This document shows positions 55,901 through 64,000 of a stretch of DNA of 64,000 nucleotides, piece after piece (position 1 is the first letter of the stretch; the number at the start of each line of letters is the position of its first letter). Source of the stretch: Apostichopus japonicus. Taxonomy: Eukaryota > Echinodermata > Holothuroidea > Aspidochirotida > Stichopodidae. A program made the position numbers and the translations under genes. The notes beneath the pieces are model-generated. The model was not told where the DNA came from. It searched no databases and was given only the letters and a program-made list of their open reading frames with translations. The stretch lies in assembly GCF_037975245.1 (NCBI RefSeq), contig NC_092568.1, forward strand, positions 18,683,001 to 18,747,000, read 5' to 3'.

Positions 55901-58900
55901 AGATGACAGTGACGACGATGGTCATTCCGATGACGATAACGATAACTACGGTACTTGATTTGCGATTACAGTTAAGATGATCTTGACCACGGTATTGACT
56001 GCGATGACCATAACGATGATGGTAACTGCGGTATTGACTGCGATGACCGTAATGATAATGATGACAACGGCACTGACTGCGATGACCGTAACGATCATGA
56101 TAACTGCGGCATTGACTGCGATGACCGTAACAATCAGGATAACTGCGGCATTGACTGCGATGACCGTAACGATAATGATAACTGCTGTATTGACTGCGAT
56201 GACCGTAATGACAATGATGACAACGGCATTGACTGCGATGACCGTAACGATAATGATAACTGCTGTATTGACTGCGATGACCGTAATGATAACGATGACA
56301 ATGGCATTGACTGCGATGACCGTAACGATAATGATAACTGCGGTATTGACTGCGATGACCTTAATGATAATGATAACTACGGTATTGACTGCGATGACCG
56401 TAACAATCAGGATAACTGCGGCATTGACTGCGATGACCGTAACGATAATGATAACTGCTGTATTGACTGCGATGACCGTAATGATAATGATGACAACGGC
56501 ATTGACTGCGATGACCGTAACGATAATGATAACTGCTGTATTGACTGCGATGACCGTAATGATAATGATGACAACGGCATTGACTGCGATGACCGTAACG
56601 ATAATGATAACTGCTGTATTGACTGCGATGACCGTAATGATAACGATGACAATGGCTTTGACTGCGATGACCGTAACGATAATGATAACTGCGGTATTGA
56701 CTGCAATGACCTTAATGATAATGATAACTGCGGTATTGACTGCGATGACCGTAACGATAATGATATCTGCGGTATTGACTGAAATAACCGTAACGATAAT
56801 GATAACTGCGGCATTGACTGCGATGACCGTAACGATAATGATAACTGCGGTATTGACTGCGGGGAACGTAACAATAATGATGAACACTGTTTTGATTGCG
56901 ATGAAGATGGAGGTAAAGATGGCGATGATGGTGAGTATAATGAAATTAGCAATGACGATGACGTTAACGATTACGGAGATGATGATGTCACCAATGTCCA
57001 ACCTCCATTTCTCAACAGACTAACAATGACCTTCTGGAACTTCTAAAGAAGCACAATAAAACAGCAGAAGTTTCCGAAAACTTCGTCAAGAAGCCGAGTG
57101 AACGTCAAGTGTCGGTCTTAAAGGTTCGCCATTCAAACGACTTAATTTCAATTATCTTCTATCTGTTCCAATTACAACCTTACTTTGGAAATCTTGAATC
57201 ATATCGATATATAGGGCAGTACATGTGCGTAAACTGGCGCAAATTCAACATAAAGGCAATCCGTGGAGTTGCAAATTTCATCCCAAAATGTTGGTATATG
57301 AACGCTATCATGTCATCACTAAAACCTACCAAGTTTGAAGTAAAGGAGCCTTGAATTTTTACAGACCACATGAGCTTTGACATTTTATGTAAATGAACAT
57401 TTTTTTTCACACAGATACAGGTGTGTTTACTATTCAGACTGAGTACCCCACTATTGTTGTCTCCATTCTTCAAATCCACTCACCCTAACCTTGACAATAA
57501 CCCCTAACAATAGATCTATTCTGAGAACGTGGTGATTCTTTTCAAATGACGAGGACTTGGAATTCATCACATAACAAGTACACACATGCACAGTATTTTT
57601 TTACCCGCATCTCAAATATTAAGTCTATCCCATGTTATCGTGTCACCATATGGTACCCCTCATTAAGTTATACCATCCCACCAAGTTTCAGCTCAGTGCC
57701 TCAATGGGTGTGTGGGTGGGCAGCAGTTTTAGTACCATCTTTGCACACAAACACACACACGCACACACACAAAATGGCGATAGAGTAATATCTTATCCCC
57801 AGTACACTACGCGTAGGGATGAGATATCTCGCAAACGTCAGTAACTGCATTTTTTTACCAGAATGCTTAAGACGTGTTCATGGCTTTAATCTGTCAACAA
57901 ATACGGTTACCCTAACCTGGGCTATTCTTTCATTTATTTTGTGCAAATAAAAGTGTTGTTGTTTCATATTATGTATGTTCTAGATCATTTTAAAAGGCAT
58001 CTTACATCTTTGTTAATACTGTGATCTAAATAATATTTTATATTATTTTGTAATGAAACATTTTGGTATTTATTTGTCCAATTGTTGGAGAGATCATTAT
58101 GTTTACACGCATCTCTATAGGTCGAACACGTGAAAATGTTTGAGTTACCTATAATATATGTTTAACATGACATCTTCTTAAAAATGTTCCACCTTTCGAG
58201 GGTGTTGTGTGTTACAATCAACTTCGACAACACGTCGACAAATGATAAGAATTTACTTGTCAAGTTACACTGATATTAAAATCAAAATTGAGGATAACAT
58301 CAAATTTTCTAGATTATGTCTTTCATTTGTCTTTGACAACACCTCAAAAACATGACATTTGTTCTTAAAAAAAAGCAAAAAAAATTCAGATTGGCAAAAT
58401 GTTGTGCAATACCCACACACTATAAGTCTGCATAACATCTGTCCGTCTAGTTACACCATTTAATTCCATCTTCCCTTCGAATGCTTAAATTGTTTTTCCA
58501 GGAAATTGTGTTAATACGCTCTTTAAAACCTGCATAATATAAACATGGTTTGCCTTCTTTCTTCTTTCTTTTGTTTTGTTTTGTTTACAAAAAATCTGTT
58601 CGGTAAAAAACGAAATGATATTTTCCTCTCGGCCATTTTTAATTTAATATGTACTTTACTATACAACTAACATGTTGGTCACGTTTTGTTTCCTTCTGTT
58701 TTCCGATTAATTTTTCAAAATTTCATTATTGGATTATGTATAATATGTTGTTTTCCTTCGTGATACTCCTTAGCATTCAAGACTATGCCAGTGCCAATCT
58801 TGTAATCTTGTAAACTAACATAAAAATCATAGATTCTGTATTAATAATTTCCCCCTTCTTTTTCCCCTTCTATATACTTTCAGGAAAAAGACATGAGAAT

Positions 58901-60301
58901 ATTCGTAGTTCTGTCGTATGAAGATGCTAGCAGAAAACTGTTTTGCCAGGTAACAAATCTTTATATTAATATATCATCCTTTCAATATTGTATCAATACC
59001 ACGTGAAACAGGTTCATGATACACTTTGATCTCGTAAAATTAAATAACACAAACTGACATGTACAGACTTTCTATAATCAGCAATTGAAAACGGAAAACG
59101 GACGGGGGAAGTAAAGACAAACTTAATGAAGCTAGCACTTAGCCATTTCTTCTGCTTATTTCTTTCTTTATTGATTTATTTTAAATTGTCAGTAATATGA
59201 GATGAATAATTCGTGACAGAAATCGATACAAAGGTAGATTGAATGCATCAAAATACAAACTTATCAATGGCATTGTCATGAAGTTTATGTTTATATGTTT
59301 TATATCAACCATAAATTGTGACATAGTGATAATCACAGATTAGGGGTCCGGAGAAATATGGATTGAGCCCGGTGATTATCGGATTATTATAATGGCTTTA
59401 TTTTCATTGCCATAATATACTTAGGTTTATATAAAGAGTGCAACGCCCTAGGGGTCCCGTTGACATGATTTTCCCCGGAGTCTGTTCTGGCTCTCGATTA
59501 CACATAGCATATAGTCTTATATTCCCTTTTGAGTGATATAATATAATAAGTCCTGTCGTAAATAGACATTAATAACAAAATTCATAAGGAGAATCAACCT
59601 TGGAATGGTTTTTGTTGTTGTTTTTCTTCTCTAATGCATGCTGTTCAGGTTTATCACCAACAACTGTATGGTAAAGGATTCGTCTGGGTACTGCCTGGAT
59701 GGTATAACAATGAATGGTGGCGAAAAGACAAACTGGTCGAAGGATGTACCTTCGATCAACTAGAAACGGCTGTTGTGGAGTCTATGTACATCTCTGTGGA
59801 AGCTAGCAACTTCACAACAAGTCCAGATGACGACCTTATTGCGGGAATTGTAAGAAATTGTCATATTTATAACACAATATCAAACAAAACTGATTCTATT
59901 CTTTTCTTTTCTCGTTCAAATTAATCGTTCAATTAATCTGCTTTGTAAAATATGAAGATATTTAAATTTGTTCACTAGTGTACAGACATGACGAGAAGGG
60001 GGAGGGGACAGATGTCTCTGCTATGGAAGGTTTAAGATGATTTGTCGTCCTGTGGTATGGGTTTAACTGGGAGGTGTCCCCTCCCTTGATAAATGTTTGC
60101 TAAGTTTTGAAACCAGTTATTAACTGCTTAGGTTGTACCGCATATATACATGTCATATATATATATATATTTGTTATATATATATATATATATAGATATA
60201 TATATATATATATGTTATATATATATATATATATATATATACATACATACATACATATATATATATATATTTATATTTATATATATATATATGTATGTAT
60301 G

Positions 60302-60338
<37 letters not shown>

Positions 60339-62381
60339 CCTCAGATTGTCCACGAATTTCTGACCTGGCTCTCGCTGCCAAGAATTGTAGAAAAAACAAG
60401 CAAATTTTTTACTTTTTAAATTGAGTACATTCATACAGTCATTATATGTTCAGTGATACATGAAGATAACTTATATGAAACACTTTGTCTTTGATGGAGA
60501 TATGATTATAATTGATTTCATTTTTACCTGCTACTGTGTTTTGTTTGCTTTTCTTGTTTGTTTGCATAGAAAGCAAAAGATTACGAAAGAGAGTTACACT
60601 TGGTAAGAACGAAGCTAGAAGAATCTGGTATGAAATTTACATTTTCTGGGCTAGAACCATTTGGCTATGATGCACTCTGGGCTGTTGCTTTGGCCCTGAA
60701 TAAATCGCAAAATGATCTAGCATTAGAAGGACGTCGGCTTGAGGATTTCACCTACGATGACAACATCACAGGTACTGTCATGTTCGAAGCCATGAAGTCG
60801 ACAATATTCTCGGGTTTATCGGTAAGTAAAAAAGGGGGATTAGGGGAGGGTTGTTAGGAGAAGTGAGAACAGGGAGAGCGATAAATGGAATGATTCGAAT
60901 ATCCCTCTTCATTTCTTGAAATAAGAGGGCAGGGGGGGGGGGGGGACGGAGCGTCTAGAACATTGCGCCCTCATCCCGGATCCTTCGCTTACAAATCAGC
61001 CATGTATCATTTTTAAAAGAAAGTGAATTATAGCTGGCCGTATGTTCTTGCAATATATCCAGCTTGTACATTTACGTCTACTGCTTGTAGCCTTTAATGA
61101 TGACAGTTACCATGGTAACAATCCATGCTTGTTGTTTTCGGTAGTAATGATAAGGGATATATGTGTAATATGATGCAAATCTGTCTTACCTATGTATCCT
61201 TTTTGTTTTTGTCACGTGTTGTTTGCTATTTTTGGGATATACTAAATATGTCCTGTTGTCTCTATAGGGTCAAGTTTCCGTCCCTGGCGAAGACATACTA
61301 ACTATTTCGTGTTGTTCTCTTTCTCTTTAAGGTCAAGTTTCCGTCCCTGGCGAAGACATACTAAATATGTCCTGTTGTCTTCTCTCTCTTTAGGGTCAAG
61401 TTTCCGTCCCTGGCGAAGACATACTAAATATTTCGTATTGTTTTCTTTCTCTTTAGGGTCAAGTTTCCGTCCTGGCGGAGACATACTAAATATTTCGTGT
61501 TCTTTTCTTTCTCTTTAAGGTCAAGTTTCAGTCCCTGGCGGAGACATTCTAACTTTTTCGTGATGTCTTCTCTCTCTTTAGGGTCAAGCTTCCGTCCCTG
61601 GCGAAGACATACTAACTATTTCGTATTGTCTCCTTTCTCTTTAGGGTCCAGTTTCCTTCGCTGGCGGTGATCGCAAAGGAGATACCAATATTGAACAACT
61701 TCAAGGTAAACATTATCACTAATATAATGTATGTATATAAAACTCAACATCTCAAACTCTGCACCCAGCTTCCAGCAAGCCTTCAAGATATAATATAACA
61801 GAAGTGTTATCCTTTACGAGGTACACAGCACAACTCCCACTGTCTCCACCCATGCAATGCCCTGACACCTTTTGATTACATATGGCAATATCTGAGCCAA
61901 TATACGCATATTGTATATCGTATATGCAGTGACGTACGTAGCCTAGGACTGGTGTCACGTGGCAACACAATGAAACGAACCTACGCAACTTAATGTTATA
62001 TTCAATAGTTCTGTGTTTGTATAAATATTTGATGAATACTAATTACGTTTGTATCTGTTGTATTTCATGGACTAACCTGGTATGTCGATGGTTGCGAGTC
62101 CTGTGTAGATACAAAATGAAATATTTACAATATATTAATACAACGTAATAATTAAGGAGAGAAAAAAAAAGTTTTTTTCCCATTTTATCATAAGGGACTT
62201 GCAGATCAGACTGGGAGTCATTCCAGTTTTATTGTTACAAATTTGTAAATGAAAGTAAAGACTGGCAGAGCGCTCGGCAAGTTTGCAGAAATCTAGCCGA
62301 TGACAAGGACGCTTATTTGGTCTCAGTTTTGTCGAAGGAAGAAATTGATTTTATTCGTTCCAGTGTACTTCAAGGCGAATG
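52607..62381 (+). CDS. Gene B: paralogous GABA-B-type receptor with C-type lectin domain, exons 1-9, 3' part beyond the window
   Basis: Nine exons join in phase to about 498 residues: 52607-52918, 53230-53367, 54758-54928, 57019-57123, 58884-58949, 59649-59849, 60570-60821, 61645-61705 and 62195-62381. The order is signal peptide, Venus-flytrap domain ([61 protein letters not shown]) and the first half of a CTLD. Exons 2-6 and 8 have exactly the lengths of their gene A counterparts; exons 1, 7 and 9 differ by whole codons. The second CTLD half and the membrane domain must lie past 64000; I searched the remaining 1.6 kb and see only repeats. It is transcribed away from gene A. That it is a receptor of the same type follows from paralogy. 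Confidence 0.85.
53090..53145. repeat. (TA)n with TATAGCC insertions, gene B intron 1
   Basis: Short TA array interrupted by TATAGCCTATATATAGCC. Confidence 0.85.
53230..53367 (+). CDS. Gene B exon 2
   Basis: 46 codons. Begins [14 protein letters not shown] and contains [20 protein letters not shown], ending NLVT/GTGAGT as in gene A. An alternative GT (AATG/GTAACT) 14 bases earlier would change the phase and is disfavoured. Confidence 0.88.
53368..54757. other. Gene B intron 2
   Basis: About 1.4 kb with poly-G and poly-C runs near 53792 and 53960. Nothing coding recognised. Confidence 0.55.
54758..54928 (+). CDS. Gene B exon 3
   Basis: 57 codons from the acceptor CAGTACAG/. [20 protein letters not shown] and [17 protein letters not shown] match gene A exon 3 residue for residue in pattern and length. 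Confidence 0.9.
54929..55969. other. Gene B intron 3, 5' part
   Basis: Contains poly-C/G-bearing stretches near 55265-55560 and a diffuse GATGACGA-rich zone from 55670 that leads into the minisatellite. No exon seen. Confidence 0.5.
55970..56905. repeat. 39 bp minisatellite, about 24 copies, gene B intron 3
   Basis: Unit contains ATTGACTGCGATGACCGTAA then CGATAATGATAACTGCGGT. Because 39 is a multiple of three and the unit lacks stops in several frames, both strands show frames of about 350 codons. The array ends about 110 bases before exon 4 of gene B. Confidence 0.97.
57019..57123 (+). CDS. Gene B exon 4
   Basis: 35 codons. [20 protein letters not shown] and [12 protein letters not shown] match gene A exon 4 in length and pattern. 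The acceptor CTCAACAG is fair. The donor AAG/GTTCGC is poor, which may lower inclusion. Confidence 0.82.
57124..58883. other. Gene B intron 4
   Basis: About 1.8 kb, AT-rich, with a (CA)n tract at 57747-57772. No exon recognised. Confidence 0.55.
58884..58949 (+). CDS. Gene B exon 5
   Basis: 22 codons: [20 protein letters not shown] then CQ. Same length and pattern as gene A exon 5. Confidence 0.88.
59649..59849 (+). CDS. Gene B exon 6
   Basis: 67 codons. Starts [20 protein letters not shown], includes [27 protein letters not shown], and ends LIAGI/GTAAGA. Confidence 0.9.
60150..60337. repeat. Large (TA)n block with mirror-image CATA/TATG arms
   Basis: TA dinucleotides flank ACATACATACATACATA on the left and TATGTATGTATGTATGTA on the right, making an extended near-perfect inverted repeat in gene B intron 6. 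Confidence 0.9.
60570..60821 (+). CDS. Gene B exon 7
   Basis: 84 codons. [20 protein letters not shown] and [20 protein letters not shown]; ends FSGLS/GTAAGT. One codon shorter than gene A exon 7. Confidence 0.9.
61262..61644 (+). repeat. 63 bp tandem array of decoy splice acceptors before gene B exon 8
   Basis: Unit contains CTTTCTCTTTAG and then GGTCAAGTTTCCGTCCCTGG CGAAGACATACTAA. It is a copy of the exon 8 acceptor and its first bases. Acceptor points fall at 61268, 61331, 61394, 61457, 61519, 61582 and the true 61645, so the spacing is 63 with one 62. In the units at 61331 and 61519 TTTAGGG has become TTTAAGG, which shifts the cut by one base. The 63 bp period keeps the frame but each unit ends CTT TAG, an in-frame stop. 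Confidence 0.93.
61645..61705 (+). CDS. Gene B exon 8: end of the flytrap domain
   Basis: 61 bp after CTCTTTAG, encoding [20 protein letters not shown]. Same length and phase as gene A exon 8. Confidence 0.9.
62195..62381 (+). CDS. Gene B exon 9: C-type lectin domain, first half
   Basis: 187 bp. [37 protein letters not shown] and [17 protein letters not shown], ending GEW with the Trp codon split at the donor. Three CTLD cysteines and the 'A…C……L.S..S.EE..F' pattern are clear. Confidence 0.92.
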
Positions 62382-62720
62382 GTAAGAAGGCTTCACAACA
62401 CCGATAATAAGAAATATCCAACAAAATTTCATGAATTTTCATGCGTTTCCAAACCTCCTTTTTGAAATTATCGTTTACTATATTTTCTTTGCAAATTTTA
62501 ACAACAAACATTGTAACGATTCTTTTAACAATTTCAAATTATTAGTAACAAAATTTAAGATTTGACCTGGAATGTTGGCAAAATCATTTGTGTATTAATT
62601 GTCTGTGAATAACTCGTATTGTTTTCTGTTGATCACCTTGAGTATATCCCTGTGATTGTAGTTTTTCACTGTATCGGTCACTGCATTAATAAACACAACA
62701 CCAATACATCAGCTCTCCGT
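62382..62720. other. Gene B intron 9, 5' part
   Basis: AT-rich, nothing coding recognised. Confidence 0.5.
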
Positions 62721-62723
62721 ATT

Positions 62724-62900
62724 CAGGCGCGTATCCAGGATTTTGAAACCCGGGGGGCGCGAATTACTATCTAAGCGGAGCGCCACCATCGGTTGGCGCG
62801 CAGCGTACAAGAAAATTTGTTATTTTCATACCCCCCAGATCACCGGAAACGGCACTTCTCGGGCTTGATATGACCAACCAGATGTACACTTTTTGCCTGA
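62724..62900. mobile_element. MITE-like element start, related to the one at 63409
   Basis: Begins CAGGCGCGTATCCAGGATTT and then shares TATCTAAGCGGAGCGCCACC, GTTGGCGCG and GATCACCGGAAA with the interior of 63409-63788. I found no matching right end, so it is incomplete or diverged. Confidence 0.5.
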
Positions 62901-63408
62901 TAACCAAGTATTTCCTAAAAGTTTTTTTTCCATCCATAACCTTTTTGAAGATTGTCAACCGGGCACACATCATGTTCGACCTGATCGCATATCCTGTGGG
63001 TCTTTGCTTCTGTAGGTGATTCTACGTCGCGGCCCTCAATACCCGTCAGCCCCACTTTTCAAGGTTTTAAGCCCCATATTTGTTCAGAATTTGAAACTTC
63101 ACATTTCTCGTGAATAAACTCACTTCAAAACATACCCATAATGTTGTACAAAATTTCATCTATGGACAACCAATATAGAAAAACTTCCTTCAACCCCTAA
63201 CAGACCGGTCAAAATTGCACGAGTAGAGGGAAGTGTGATGCAGAATGTTGGTCAGAAATTTTCGAAAATTCAGACACAGTTAATTTATTGGTGTACAAAT
63301 ATTAAAACCAATATAGCGGCTATTGTAAAACTTGGTTGAAGGAAATGAAAAAATAGCAGATATATCCGAAACCGAACACTACACACATAGGCGTAGGAGG
63401 CGCGGCGG

Positions 63409-63788
63409 CAGTGGCGGAGCTAGGGGTATTGGTCAGGAGGGGCGAGAATGGTCTGTAGGGACGCTTTCGACACTATCTAAGCGGAGCGCCACCACTGGTT
63501 GGCGCGTAGCGTACAGAAAATTTTTGAGTAAAGATACTCCCTAGATCGCCGGAAATGACCCTTTCCGGGCCTGGCTAATTTGCAGATAAACGAAGAATAA
63601 GGTGTCATCGCGAAATTACACCAATAAAATGTGACAAATGTCAATAGGTAGATGAGAGCGCAATAAAAAAGTCAATAATCTAGAATAAGTAAAAAGTGGT
63701 AAAGAGCTGAAAAAGGCTCCAGCAGTCCATTTGAGTCCGTCGGGGGGGGGGGGCATCCGCCCCTGACCGTATGGACGCTCCGCCACTG
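63409..63788. mobile_element. hAT-like MITE, 380 bp, perfect TIR core and target duplication
   Basis: Both ends carry CAGTGGCGGAGC in inverse orientation. CGCGGCGG flanks both sides (63401-63408 and 63789-63796). The interior has no transposase and a long poly-G run. The flanks (TAGGCGTAGGAGG… on the left, GGGTGCAGCCCCTAATTCGC on the right) look like another repeat, so this is a nested insertion. Confidence 0.85.
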
Positions 63789-63796
63789 CGCGGCGG

Positions 63797-64000
63797 GGGT
63801 GCAGCCCCTAATTCGCCATTACTAATGTAACAGAGAATTTTGGCATAATTGGACCCCCCTTCTTTTTATACATCTACATGAGACATGTCGTTGTTTACAT
63901 TAGCATCCCGCGGTATACTGCGCAATTTGAACGGACCGTACGGTACATGATGGCTTGCGATGTAATAACCGATGCTTGCTTATATGATATTGACATGGAC
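63797..64000. other. Right edge, repeat remnant and AT-rich sequence
   Basis: GGGTGCAGCCCCTAATTCGCC looks like the end of the host element split by the MITE. Exon 10 of gene B is not reached. Confidence 0.4.

Noticed and set aside
55946-57023. Frames of 351 and 348 codons on opposite strands
   Set aside because: They are produced by a 39 bp repeat lacking stops; overlapping long frames on both strands, extreme composition and position in an intron of gene B argue against genes.
62382-64000. Second half of the gene B lectin domain
   Set aside because: No frame resembling YIGL…ICKM in the remaining sequence; only repeats and MITEs are seen, so exon 10 must lie beyond the window.

Overview
The window looks like nuclear DNA of an invertebrate animal. 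It has intron-rich genes with GT/AG splice sites, tRNA-derived SINEs, decayed LINE fragments, hAT-like MITEs, many minisatellites and long AT and poly-C/G runs. The gene content (GABA-B-like class C receptors carrying a C-type lectin domain, plus a vWA/Sec23-like protein) fits a marine deuterostome such as an echinoderm. That placement is inference; nothing read here fixes the species.

Layout: (1) about 0.9-5.4 kb, plus strand: the last six exons of a gene whose C-terminus resembles vWA/Sec23-type proteins, possibly the circularly permuted Ras protein family. Inverted copies of a dispersed repeat lie on either side. (2) about 8-12 kb, plus strand: three unrecognised candidate exons. (3) 15.7-35.6 kb, minus strand: a complete 18-exon gene (gene A) for a GABA-B-type receptor of about 935 residues. 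It reads signal peptide, Venus-flytrap domain, six-cysteine C-type lectin-like domain (CTLD), seven transmembrane helices, short tail. (4) about 35.7-52.5 kb: a long intergenic region of MITE, SINE, tRNA-like and Penelope-like sequence, a 38-40 bp minisatellite, and a duplicated segment. (5) 52.6 kb to beyond the end, plus strand: the first nine exons of a paralogue (gene B). It has the same signal peptide, flytrap domain and first half of a CTLD; the rest is off the right edge.

Genes A and B point away from each other. They share all nine comparable exon boundaries and phases, and six of the nine exons have identical lengths, so they are a duplicated pair. In both, a CTLD occupies the place between the flytrap and the membrane domain where other class C receptors carry a cysteine-rich domain and where GABA-B receptors normally have only a linker. 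This makes an extracellular lectin-fold GABA-B-like receptor the most interesting system in the window.

A second theme is tandem repeats pressed against 3' splice sites: a 31 bp array before an exon of the first gene, a (TTA)n array and a 77 bp array in gene A, and 39 bp and 63 bp arrays in gene B. The 63 bp array consists of copies of the exon 8 splice acceptor itself. Using one of those copies would end the protein just after the flytrap domain. All splice assignments come from reading the sequence by eye, supported by the match between A and B and by phase consistency; no transcript data were available.
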